The translations under genes and the position numbers were made by a program. Below, one piece after another: positions 15,125 through 23,825 of a DNA stretch of 33,111 bases (within the stretch, counting starts at the first letter, position 1; every line of letters starts with the position of its first letter). The notes under the pieces were generated by a model. It had not been told where the DNA came from. It did no database searches and was given only the letters and a program-made list of their open reading frames with translations. This DNA comes from Chloroflexota bacterium. Lineage in GTDB: Bacteria > Chloroflexota > Anaerolineae > Promineifilales > Promineifilaceae. The DNA lies in assembly GCA_003696605.1 (NCBI GenBank), contig RFGV01000072.1:1-33111 (forward strand), given 5' to 3'.

Positions 15125-15892
15125 ATGAGACTAAAAGGACCAAAGGCTTTAGCTCGGATGCGCGTGGCTGGCCGATTGGTGGCGGAATGCTTTGCTTTAC
15201 TAGAGGAAAATATCAAGCCAGGCGTCACTTTACGTGAATTAGATCAGCTGGTAGAGTCCTATATTGAAAAGCAAGGTGCCCAACCCCTGTATAAAGGATA
15301 CCGGGGAAGTTCGGTAGACCATCCACCATTTCCGGGCGTCATTTGTGCTTCGGTAAACCATGAGATTTGTCATGGTATTCCAGATGGGCGCGTGTTAAAA
15401 GAAGGTGATGTGGTTGGTATTGATATTGGCTTGCGTTACAAAGGATTCTGCGGAGATGCGTGTGTCACTTTCCCAGTAGGGAATGTATCGCCACAGGTAG
15501 AGCGTTTGCTGGCAATTGGACAGGAAGCCCTGCGGGTGGGGATTGAGGCCGCCCAACCAGGTAATTATCTGAATGATATTGGCCGGGCAATTCATGATTA
15601 TGCTGATTCTCAAGGCGTGTCGGTGGTACGTGAGTGGGGTGGGCATGGTATTGGCCGAGCGTTGCATGAATCGCCTTCAGTTTCACATGTGCGCCAACCA
15701 CAGCCTGGGCCGCGTTTGCGACCGGGTATGACGTTTACCATTGAGCCGATGATCAATGCCGGACGGCCAGAATGGATTTTGCTGAATGATGGCTGGACGG
15801 TGATTACGGCAGATGGCTCTTTGTCGGTGCAGTTTGAGCATACGATTGCGATTACGCCGAATGGTCCGGAAATTTTGACGCGACTTGCCTGA
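15125..15892 (+). CDS. map: Methionine aminopeptidase, type I
   Basis: The enzyme removes the initiator Met from new proteins. The 255-residue protein has the pita-bread fold motifs. Metal ligands are seen as D in DIGLRYKGFCGDACVTF (two Asp), H in WGGHGIGRALHESPSV, E in TIEPMI and E in QFEHTIAIT. CASVNHEICHGIPDG is the substrate-pocket region with its conserved His. GCAGGAG lies about 6 bases before the ATG. Its stop overlaps the start of the LysE-type gene (TGATG). Confidence 0.95.
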   Translation: MRLKGPKALARMRVAGRLVAECFALLEENIKPGVTLRELDQLVESYIEKQGAQPLYKGYRGSSVDHPPFPGVICASVNHEICHGIPDGRVLKEGDVVGIDIGLRYKGFCGDACVTFPVGNVSPQVERLLAIGQEALRVGIEAAQPGNYLNDIGRAIHDYADSQGVSVVREWGGHGIGRALHESPSVSHVRQPQPGPRLRPGMTFTIEPMINAGRPEWILLNDGWTVITADGSLSVQFEHTIAITPNGPEILTRLA

Positions 15893-16503
15893 TGGGAACA
15901 TATTTCTGGCAGGGACTGGGTTTGGGGTTTGCGGCGGCGGCTCAGCCAGGGCCGTTGTTGATGTTTTTGCTGGCACAAACGACGTTGTTTGGTTGGCGAC
16001 GGGCGGTTGTGGCGGCGTTTGCGCCCCTTTTGAGTGATGGGCCAATTGTGGCATTGATGTTGTTTTTATTGACGCGGCTTCCGCTGGAGATGGTGCGGGT
16101 TTTGCAGGTGGTTGGTGGTGGCTATTTGTTGTTTTTAGGGTGGAATGTGTTTCGTGAGTTGCGGCATGTGGCGTTGGACACGGCCGTTTCGGCTCCTTCT
16201 GCGCGCCAAAGCATCCTTAAAGCTGCCCTTGTTAATTTACTCAGTCCCAATCCCTATCTGTTTTGGGGTACAGTTGCCGGGCCTATTTTGCTGAATGGAT
16301 GGCAACAATCTCCGCTTACTGGTACGAGTTTTGTTTTTGCTTTTTATGCCGGGTTGATTGGTGTGTTTGTTTTTTTTGTGGTCACATTTGCGCTTGTTGG
16401 TCAGGTGAGTGGCCGTTTGTTACAAAGAATGGGACAGGTTTCGGCCGTTTTGTTGTTCGGGTTTGGGCTGGTGCAAATCTGGCAAGGGCTTATGCTGCGT
16501 TAG
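15892..16503 (+). CDS. LysE/RhtB-family amino acid exporter
   Basis: The 203-residue protein has about six transmembrane helices and the family N-terminus with an AQPGPLLMFLLAQTTLFGWRR segment, where the PGP motif is diagnostic. LLSPNPYLFWGTVAGP in the middle is also conserved. Members export basic or small neutral amino acids, and the actual substrate cannot be told. The start codon overlaps the map stop by one base, implying coupled translation. An eight-T run at 16370-16377 does not disturb the frame. Confidence 0.85.
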   Translation: MGTYFWQGLGLGFAAAAQPGPLLMFLLAQTTLFGWRRAVVAAFAPLLSDGPIVALMLFLLTRLPLEMVRVLQVVGGGYLLFLGWNVFRELRHVALDTAVSAPSARQSILKAALVNLLSPNPYLFWGTVAGPILLNGWQQSPLTGTSFVFAFYAGLIGVFVFFVVTFALVGQVSGRLLQRMGQVSAVLLFGFGLVQIWQGLMLR

Positions 16504-16530
16504 TTGCATAAGGCGGCAGGAGAATTGATA

Positions 16531-17304
16531 ATGAGTGAAGATCCAACCAGGCGATTTTCCCGCAGAGTGGAGTATTATGTTAAATATCGGCCGGGCTACC
16601 CGGAAGCCGTGTTGACGTGCTTGCAGCGAGAGTGTGGCCTGACAAAAACGGCCGTTATAGCCGATATCGGTTCCGGTACAGGTTTGCTCACACGTTTGTT
16701 TTTGCAACATGGCAATCCAGTTTATGCCATCGAACCAAATGATGAAATGCGTCGCGCCAGTGAGCAGTTTCTAGCCAAATTTCCCAACGTCACTATCGTG
16801 AACGGCCGTGCTGAAGCAACCACTTTGCCCGACCAGAGTGTAGATTTCATTACAGCCGGGCAGGCATTCCACTGGTTTGACCACAAAGCAGCCCGACAAG
16901 AGTTCCAACGAATTTTGCGCCCTGGCGGTTTTGTGGTGCTTGTCTGGAATTCGCGTCATGAAGGTGCTTCTCCATTTATGCAGGCACTTGAAGCATTTAA
17001 CCGACATTACGGCCAGAATTATCAGCGAGTGCGTGAACCCGGACGCCGAAAAGACGCCCTGGCTGCGTTTTTTAACGGCCGTTTTCAGGTGCGCGAGTTC
17101 TCCAATGAGCAAATATTTGATTTCGAAGGTCTCAAAGGACGGAAACTATCTGCTTCATACATTCCCTTGCCAGACCATCCCGATTATCCCGCCATGATAG
17201 AAAACCTGAAACAAATTTTCGACAGGTATCAGGAAAACGGATTTGTCCGTTTTCAATACATTACCCGCCTCTTCTACGGTCAACTCTCACCTGTCCCATC
17301 TTGA
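16531..17304 (+). CDS. Class I SAM-dependent methyltransferase (Methyltransf_11 type)
   Basis: The 257-residue protein carries motif I IADIGSGTGLLT (residues 43-54), the motif II acidic region YAIEPNDEM, ITAGQAFHWFDHKAARQEFQRILRPGGFVVLVWN (motifs III-IV), and no membrane segment. The QAFHWF stretch is typical of a subgroup annotated as small-molecule or fatty-acid/ubiquinone-like methyltransferases. The substrate is unknown. The ATG at 16531 has AGGAG 8 bases upstream; an in-frame TTG immediately after the LysE stop is less plausible. It is the third gene of the map operon. Confidence 0.85.
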   Translation: MSEDPTRRFSRRVEYYVKYRPGYPEAVLTCLQRECGLTKTAVIADIGSGTGLLTRLFLQHGNPVYAIEPNDEMRRASEQFLAKFPNVTIVNGRAEATTLPDQSVDFITAGQAFHWFDHKAARQEFQRILRPGGFVVLVWNSRHEGASPFMQALEAFNRHYGQNYQRVREPGRRKDALAAFFNGRFQVREFSNEQIFDFEGLKGRKLSASYIPLPDHPDYPAMIENLKQIFDRYQENGFVRFQYITRLFYGQLSPVPS

Positions 17305-17330
17305 CAAATTACCAGCCAACCCGGTATCAT
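17301..17330 (+). promoter_or_regulatory. sigma70-like promoter for the MBL-fold/ArsR operon
   Basis: A perfect TTGACA (17301-17306), 18-base spacer, TATCAT (17325-17330). The -35 box overlaps the stop codon of the methyltransferase gene. Confidence 0.7.
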
Positions 17331-17334
17331 GCCA

Positions 17335-17352
17335 GTTAGATAAACGTCTAAC
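17335..17352. other. Palindrome at the predicted transcription start, possible operator
   Basis: GTTAGA-TAAACG-TCTAAC begins 4 bases after the -10 box. An ArsR-type regulator is encoded in the same operon, so this is a candidate autoregulatory site. The link is inference only. Confidence 0.35.
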
Positions 17353-17390
17353 AGATCATTGCAATTCACTAAAAGGAGAAGAGGAGAAGG

Positions 17391-18014
17391 ATGTCTTTGC
17401 AACTGATTACCAGGCAAGTAGGTCCGTGGCCGATGAACACCTATGCGCTTATATGTCCGAAAACGGCCGAAAGTGTCCTGATTGATCCCGGTGCAGAACC
17501 GGAGACCCTTCAGGAAATGTTGGCTAACAGCCGACCTGTTGCCATTCTGCTCACCCACACCCATCCGGATCATGTGGGTGCGTTAGATGAAATGCGTGCC
17601 CGGCTAAACGTCCCCCTGATGGCTCACGCCGGTCCTCATTTCAACAACCTTGAACTAAAGGCAGAACGTCATTTGGCGCATGGCGATGTTGTCAAGGTAG
17701 GGCATTACACCCTGCGTGTATATCATACGCCAGGTCATATTCCTGACCAGATCTGTCTCATGCTGGAAAACGACAACCGGGCTATTGTGGGCGATACGTT
17801 ATTTGAAGGTGGTCCTGGCCGCACATGGTCTGCGGAGGATTTTCGCACGACCTTGCATACCTTACGCACAGTTGTATTAGAGTGGCCGGATGACACGATT
17901 TGTTATCCCGGGCATGGGCCGCATTTTCGTCTGGGAGATAAACGGCCGTTAATCGAAGCCTTCCTCGCCAAAGATCATGGCAACTTTTATGGTGACGCAA
18001 CCTGGGATATGTAA
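17391..18014 (+). CDS. MBL-fold metallo-hydrolase, glyoxalase II-like
   Basis: The 207-residue protein has the metallo-beta-lactamase signature HTHPDH (His56, His58, Asp60, His61), a later GH in YHTPGHIPDQIC, the bridging Asp in AIVGDTLFEGGPG and the final His in CYPGHGPHF, so the complete dinuclear metal site is present. It resembles short glyoxalase II-like thioesterases. The substrate is unknown. GGAGAAGG precedes the ATG. It has its own promoter at 17301-17330 and is followed after 27 bases by the ArsR-type regulator gene. Confidence 0.88.
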   Translation: MSLQLITRQVGPWPMNTYALICPKTAESVLIDPGAEPETLQEMLANSRPVAILLTHTHPDHVGALDEMRARLNVPLMAHAGPHFNNLELKAERHLAHGDVVKVGHYTLRVYHTPGHIPDQICLMLENDNRAIVGDTLFEGGPGRTWSAEDFRTTLHTLRTVVLEWPDDTICYPGHGPHFRLGDKRPLIEAFLAKDHGNFYGDATWDM

Positions 18015-18041
18015 CCCATCCAAAAAACTGGTGAAAACAGA

Positions 18042-19139
18042 ATGACACAAGCACTAAAAATTACATGGGACATAGGCACAGCCTACGACATGTTCATCAG
18101 CCTGAACGTCCTTCACGAACCAGACCGGTATGGTTTACGTGGTGCATGGGCAGCCGGTGTTCGCTCTCGCCTGCCTGCTGCCGAACGAGAAATACTGGAG
18201 CAAATGACAGCCTCATTTGTCTGGCCACTCCCCTGGGTACACACCTTGCCTGCACCGAAAGATGCCATAACAGTTTTACAAAGTCTGGAACAAATGTCTC
18301 CCGAAGCCCGGTTGCCTGTGTTAGCCTTACACCCATCCATGCCAGCCGAATGGGGAGAAATCTTGCAACAGGTTGCCGCCCGCCGTGGTTGGGATGAAGC
18401 CGATTTGGTTGCTTTGCAAGCTATTTACACAGAACGGCGCTCTAAACGAAAAAGCAAAACCATTCGCAAGAAATTGACGGATATTCTGGACTTATGGGCA
18501 GATCCGATGGAGTTTGGGGAAGGGATGTTGTCTGCCCTAAAAATATATCAGAGGGTATTTTTTGAGGAAGAAGAACACCGTATTCGGCCAGTATTAGAAA
18601 CAGCCTTGACACAGGCCCAGGCTCTGGCTGAAGAGTTGCCTGTGCCAGACCTGTTGGCTGAATTGTCGCAAGGGTTACATTTTACGGAACTTGGGCAATT
18701 GCGCGAGGTGGTGTTGGCGCCCTCCTTTTGGGTGACCCCGCTGATGGTTATTTTGCCGTTAAGTGAGGGGCGCAAGTTGCTGGTGTATGGTGCGCGTCCG
18801 GCAGATCAGTCGCTTGTGCCTGGCGATCCGGTTCCGGATGCGTTGTTTCAGGCGTTGAAGGCGTTGGCTGATCCGACCCGTTTGCGGATTATGCGTTATC
18901 TTTCGGGACAACCGATGACACCGGCAGAGCTTTCGCGGCGGTTGCGTTTGCGGGCTCCAACGGTTGTGCATCATTTGCATATTTTGCGGTTGGCTCGATT
19001 GGTTCATTTGACGATTGGTCCGGAGGGTCGGCGTTATGCGGCTCGGCGGGAGGCGGTTACGGCCGCTTTTGCTTTGTTGAATTCATTTCTGGGGGAATCG
19101 TCAGTGTCAGAATTGGAGGTAACTGAAGACCGGGAGTGA
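18042..19139 (+). CDS. ArsR-type winged-helix regulator with large N-terminal domain
   Basis: The 365-residue protein ends in a winged-helix domain (about 265-350): ALFQALKALADPTRLRIMRYL, then the recognition region TPAELSRRLRLRAPTVVHHLHILRLARLV, and a wing LTIGPEGRRYAAR. This is the ArsR/SmtB pattern with no Cys metal box. The N-terminal 260 residues are unlike the short classical ArsR proteins. They contain an acidic/helical segment (EEEEHRIRPVLETALTQAQALAEELP) and may be a ligand or protein-interaction domain. It follows the MBL-fold gene by 27 bases and may regulate it. Only a weak ribosome site is visible. Confidence 0.8.
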   Translation: MTQALKITWDIGTAYDMFISLNVLHEPDRYGLRGAWAAGVRSRLPAAEREILEQMTASFVWPLPWVHTLPAPKDAITVLQSLEQMSPEARLPVLALHPSMPAEWGEILQQVAARRGWDEADLVALQAIYTERRSKRKSKTIRKKLTDILDLWADPMEFGEGMLSALKIYQRVFFEEEEHRIRPVLETALTQAQALAEELPVPDLLAELSQGLHFTELGQLREVVLAPSFWVTPLMVILPLSEGRKLLVYGARPADQSLVPGDPVPDALFQALKALADPTRLRIMRYLSGQPMTPAELSRRLRLRAPTVVHHLHILRLARLVHLTIGPEGRRYAARREAVTAAFALLNSFLGESSVSELEVTEDRE

Positions 19140-19181
19140 TGTTTTGGCACTTGCGCTAAGGAGGAGGTGTTTTGGGAAGGG

Positions 19182-21074
19182 TCAGGAGGTGCGTTCGGCC
19201 AGTTCCAGCCAGCGCATTTCGGCCGTTTCCAGGGCGGTGCGGTGTTTGGCCAGTTCGTCAGAAAGGGTTTGTAAGCGGCGATAGTCGTCACCACAGGTAT
19301 TGATTTCGGCCTCTAACTGGCTGATCTGGGCGGTGAGCGTTTCTATTTCTGCTTCCAGTCGTGTCATTTCCTGTTGTTCGCGCCAGGTGAGTTTACGGGG
19401 GGAAGTTGGGGACGGCTGTTTGGGTGAACGGGTAGGGGCAGGGGATTCGGCCGTTTTAGGCAACGTTGACTTACTCATTTGCTCACGAATTTGCCGATAA
19501 GTTTCGTAAGGGGTGGGGAAACGTGTGCCAATTATTCCTTCCTCAAAGCTCATCAGGAAATCCACATTTCGATCCAGAAAATACCGATCATGACTGACGA
19601 CAACCAGACAGCCCTGAAACTGATCCAGGAATTCTTCAAGTACAGCTAATGTTTGAATGTCCAGATCATTGGTTGGTTCGTCCAGGAACAACACATTGGG
19701 CTGATGGATAAGAGTACGTAGCATATAGAGGCGACGGCGTTCTCCGCCACTGAGTGAACCGATATATGTTTGTTGTTCAGGACGAGTAAAGAGAAACCAT
19801 TCCAGCATTTGGGCGGCTTCTACACGACGGCCGTCATTGGTGTAAATCAGCGGTGCTTCAGCCTGGATATAGTCAATCACGCGCATATCTTCTCGCAAAT
19901 CTGCACTATGCTGGTCGTAATATCCCAGATGGACAGTTTCTCCCCAACGGACAGTACCGGTGTCGGGCTGAATTTTGCCCGCCAGGATATCCAGAAAAGT
20001 GGTTTTGCCGCTGCCATTGGGGCCAATGATGCCGATGCGGTCACCAGGGTTAAGGGTGAAATCCAAATTGGCAAAAAGGGTAGAATCGCCGTAACGTTTG
20101 CTCAGGTTTTGGGCTTCCAGAACCTGTTTGCCCAGGCGGCGACTGGCCAGTGCCATAGCGACTTGTTGGCCACCCCGGTCATATTGGATTTGCTGGAGTT
20201 CGGTGATGCGTTGTTTGCGGGCTTTTTGTTTGGTTGTTCGGGCTTTTGCCCCTCTGCGTAGCCATTCCAGTTCACGGCGCAAAATGGCTTGTCGTTTGGC
20301 TTCTGCCGCTGCCAGTTGGGTGTGTCGTTTTGCGCTGAGTTCCAGGTATTTTTCGTAATTGCCAGGGTAGTTGACAAGTTGCCGTCGGTCGAGTTCGATG
20401 ATGCGGTTTACTACTCGGTCGAGGAAGTATCGGTCGTGTGTAACCATGAGTAGGGCACCGGGACGTTGGCGGAGGTATTCTTCTAGCCATGCGATGGCGT
20501 CGGCGTCAATGTGATTGGTGGGTTCGTCGAGGATAAGCAGGTTGGCAGGGGCGATGAGTGCCTGGGCGAGGGCAACGCGTTTTTGTTGGCCACCACTGAG
20601 TGTATGGATGGGGGCGCTGAAGTTGGTAATGCCAAGGCGGGTGAGGATGGCTTTGGCTTCGGCTTCGGCTGCCCAGGCGCCGGTATGATCGAGTTGGTTG
20701 GTGAGTTCGGCGAGTTTTGCCTGAAGTTGGTGGTCGGTGGGGTTTGTTTGGAGTTGGCGGCTGGTTTGTTCGTATTGTTGGAGGAGTTGGAAGTGGGGGG
20801 CGTCGCTTTGGAGGACGGTTTGGAGGACGGTGAGGTTTGGGTTGAGGCGGGGTTGTTGGGGGAGGTATTGGATGTGGACATGGCCGTGTATGGTGATCTG
20901 GCCGGAAACGGCCGTTTCTTCTCCGGCAATTAGACGCAGGAGGGTTGTTTTGCCGCTTCCGTTTCGGCCAATTAGGCCAATGCGGTCGCCATCGTTGATG
21001 AGCAGGTTGGCATTTTCCAGGAGTGGCCGTTCGCCGTAGTGGAATGAGAGGTTTTCAATCGTAACGAGATTCAT
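19182..21074 (-). CDS. ABC-F family ATPase (Uup/EttA-like)
   Basis: The 630-residue protein holds two ABC ATPase domains and no transmembrane segments, the pattern of ABC-F translation factors that act on the ribosome. Walker A motifs are GRNGSGKTT (36-44) and GPNGSGKTT in the second half. Signatures are LSGGQQKRVALAQALI and LSGGERRRLYMLRTLI, each followed by a Walker B with LDEPTN. An Arg/Lys-rich linker (EWLRRGAKARTTKQKARKQR) lies between the domains. The C-terminus is a coiled coil (MTRLEAEIETLTAQISQLEAE), as in Uup. The ATG at 21074 starts right at the conserved domain; an in-frame ATG at 21125 would add residues encoded by palindromic repeats and is rejected. It lies 95 bases after metG. 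Confidence 0.88.
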   Translation of the reverse strand: MNLVTIENLSFHYGERPLLENANLLINDGDRIGLIGRNGSGKTTLLRLIAGEETAVSGQITIHGHVHIQYLPQQPRLNPNLTVLQTVLQSDAPHFQLLQQYEQTSRQLQTNPTDHQLQAKLAELTNQLDHTGAWAAEAEAKAILTRLGITNFSAPIHTLSGGQQKRVALAQALIAPANLLILDEPTNHIDADAIAWLEEYLRQRPGALLMVTHDRYFLDRVVNRIIELDRRQLVNYPGNYEKYLELSAKRHTQLAAAEAKRQAILRRELEWLRRGAKARTTKQKARKQRITELQQIQYDRGGQQVAMALASRRLGKQVLEAQNLSKRYGDSTLFANLDFTLNPGDRIGIIGPNGSGKTTFLDILAGKIQPDTGTVRWGETVHLGYYDQHSADLREDMRVIDYIQAEAPLIYTNDGRRVEAAQMLEWFLFTRPEQQTYIGSLSGGERRRLYMLRTLIHQPNVLFLDEPTNDLDIQTLAVLEEFLDQFQGCLVVVSHDRYFLDRNVDFLMSFEEGIIGTRFPTPYETYRQIREQMSKSTLPKTAESPAPTRSPKQPSPTSPRKLTWREQQEMTRLEAEIETLTAQISQLEAEINTCGDDYRRLQTLSDELAKHRTALETAEMRWLELAERTS

Positions 21075-21110
21075 AGGGTTATTCCGTGCAAATGGGTGAG
21101 CGGTAAATGA

Positions 21111-21140
21111 AACGGCCGTTTCCAAGAGAAACGGCCGTTA
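21111..21140. repeat. Paired AACGGCCGTT palindromes in the metG-ABC-F gap
   Basis: Two copies of AAACGGCCGTT (21110-21120 and 21129-21139) are separated by TCCAAGAGA within the 95-base intergenic gap. Each is itself palindromic, and together they can also fold as one hairpin. This is the only clear intergenic pair of the window-wide repeat family. Confidence 0.75.
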
Positions 21141-21169
21141 ACCGGTCAAATCCTGAACAAACTGGAAAA

Positions 21170-22957
21170 TCAGTCTGGCCGCGAGCCAAGCCGGGCCAGT
21201 TCGTCTGCCACAACCTGATCATCCAGTTTTTTGAACAAAGGTTTAGGTTTGGGTAGCGAACGGCCAGCCGGAATTTCTTCGCGCTGCCATTTGCCCACTG
21301 CACCGTCCGGATCATATGTCAGGGCGATATGGCTGCGGTTACTTTCCTGGTAGGTTTCCACTTTTTGCGTACCGAAAAGACGGCCGTTTTCCCCCAGCAT
21401 CTCATGCAACTGCTGACTGGTAAACGGCAAAATTGGTGCCCATAACACCTTCAGACCATTAATTGCCTGAATTGCCGTGTACAACGAGCGAGCTGTTGCT
21501 GCCAAATCCGTTTTAACCGTAAGCCACGGACTGGTATCTTCCAAATATTGATTTACCATTGTTGCCAGTCGCAAATTTTCCTGAACTGCTGCCCGGAATT
21601 TACAAGCATCATACAACTTGCCCACCGTTTCAAAACCGGCATCAATCGCCGCCAAAAGCGATTGATCCTGTTCAGTCAGCTCACCTGGCTCCGGCACCAC
21701 ACCATTGAAATAGCGGCGTGTCATATTTAACACACGATTGACCAGGTTTCCCCAATTCCCAACCAGCTCAGTATTGTTCCGCTCCACATAACCTTCCCAA
21801 CTCCAGTCCGAATCACGGGTTTCTGGCATAATGGCTGTCAGGTAGTAACGGAGCGGGTCGGGATCATGTCGTTCCAGCGCATCCAGCATCCACACACCCC
21901 AGTTCATACTACCGCTGATTTTCCGCCCTTCCATGTTCATAAACTCATTAGCCGGCACATCATAAGGCAAATTTAACCGTTGGTTTGGATCGTCACTGTA
22001 TAGTCCACGGGCGCCAATTAACTGTGCCGGCCACATGACCGTATGGAAGGGAATATTGTCTTTGCCAATAAAATAGAGTGTGCGAGCTTTTGGATTTTGC
22101 CACCAATTACGCCAGGCATCCGGTTGTCCCTGGTTATGCGCCCATTCAATAGTAGCTGAGAGATAGCCAATAACGGCCTCAAACCAGACATACAACACCT
22201 TGTTTTCGTACCCTTCAACCGGAACAGGAATGCCCCAATCCATATCACGAGTAACAGCCCGGCCAATAAGCCCCTGATTGACAAAGTTGCGTGCAAAATT
22301 AATGACTTGTGGGCGCCAATGTTCTTTGTCGTCGTTGATCCAGTTGGCGAGACCATCTTCCGCCAGTTTGGGCAGGTCAAGGAAAAAGTGTTCGGTGTCA
22401 CGTAACTCTAGAGGGCTGTTATCCAACTTGCTGCGTGGATCGATGAGTTCGCTGGCACTTTCGAAAAGAGTGTTGCAATTATCACATTGGTCTCCACGCG
22501 CTCGTGTGAAGCCACAGTTGGGGCATGTACCTTCGACGTATCGGTCGGGCAGGAATTTGTTGGATTGGGGTGAGTACATTTGGGGTGTGACTTTTGTGTA
22601 AAGGTAGCCGTTTTTGAGTAAGGTGAGGAATAAGTCTTGTGAGACGCGATGATGGTTTTCGGTGTCGGTGTGGGTGAAGAGGTCGTAGGAGAGGCCGAGT
22701 TTTTGGAAGAGTTCGAGGAAACGGCCGTGATAATACTCAAATATTTCTCGTGCCGACTTACCCAATTCATCTGCCTTTACTGTAACGGGTGTGCCATGGC
22801 TGTCCGAACCAGATACCATCAGGACATGGTTGCCTTTCAGCCGATGAAAACGCGCATAAATATCAGCCGGAAGGTAGGATCCGGTGACATTTCCTTGATG
22901 AATATCAGCACTGGCATAAGGCCAGGCTACGCAAACCAAAATATATTCTTGTGTCAT
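21170..22957 (-). CDS. metG: Methionyl-tRNA synthetase, archaeal-like class
   Basis: The enzyme charges tRNA-Met. The 595-residue protein has the catalytic domain with SGSDSHGTPVTVKA, a four-Cys zinc knuckle (CPNCGFTRARGDQCDNC), LYVWFEAVIGYLSA and the KMSKS region EGRKISGSMNWGVW. This matches the archaeal/Bacteroidota type (SGSDxHGTP, KFSTS-like loop) rather than the E. coli type. The HIGH motif reads H20-Q-G-N23, so the second His is Asn. The protein lacks a C-terminal tRNA-binding EMAP domain. It starts directly after the TAA of the acidic protein gene (TAAATG), implying coupled translation. Confidence 0.93.
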   Translation of the reverse strand: MTQEYILVCVAWPYASADIHQGNVTGSYLPADIYARFHRLKGNHVLMVSGSDSHGTPVTVKADELGKSAREIFEYYHGRFLELFQKLGLSYDLFTHTDTENHHRVSQDLFLTLLKNGYLYTKVTPQMYSPQSNKFLPDRYVEGTCPNCGFTRARGDQCDNCNTLFESASELIDPRSKLDNSPLELRDTEHFFLDLPKLAEDGLANWINDDKEHWRPQVINFARNFVNQGLIGRAVTRDMDWGIPVPVEGYENKVLYVWFEAVIGYLSATIEWAHNQGQPDAWRNWWQNPKARTLYFIGKDNIPFHTVMWPAQLIGARGLYSDDPNQRLNLPYDVPANEFMNMEGRKISGSMNWGVWMLDALERHDPDPLRYYLTAIMPETRDSDWSWEGYVERNNTELVGNWGNLVNRVLNMTRRYFNGVVPEPGELTEQDQSLLAAIDAGFETVGKLYDACKFRAAVQENLRLATMVNQYLEDTSPWLTVKTDLAATARSLYTAIQAINGLKVLWAPILPFTSQQLHEMLGENGRLFGTQKVETYQESNRSHIALTYDPDGAVGKWQREEIPAGRSLPKPKPLFKKLDDQVVADELARLGSRPD

Positions 22958-23656
<699 letters not shown>

Positions 23657-23756
23657 GGTGTCTGTTGTCTCCCGTAGGATTTTGTTTTGTCGTTATTAAT
23701 TGGCGCGATGAGTGGGGCGCGCCAGTTGTTTTTGTTTTGATGGTTAATGGGCGTGC

Positions 23757-23785
23757 ATAGTACCGCTTTCGGCGGTTCTTGGCAA
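23757..23785 (-). promoter_or_regulatory. sigma70-like promoter for the acidic protein-metG-ABC-F operon
   Basis: On the minus strand TTGCCA (23780-23785), 17-base spacer, TACTAT (23757-23762). It predicts a leader of about 95 bases. Confidence 0.5.
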
Positions 23786-23825
23786 GTGTTTTTGGTTGTT
23801 GGGTAGGTGTTGTTGTACTGGCGAT

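Noticed and set aside
16370..16377. Eight-T run in the LysE-type gene as a second slippage site
   Set aside because: The reading frame is intact on both sides and no continued frame joins here.
20483..20933. Open frames of about 140-148 codons on both strands inside the ABC-F gene
   Set aside because: Biased composition, no ribosome sites, fully inside a motif-rich gene.
21075..21125. N-terminal extension of the ABC-F protein from an upstream ATG
   Set aside because: The extra residues are encoded by the iterated palindromes and are absent from the family; the ATG at 21074 begins at the conserved domain.
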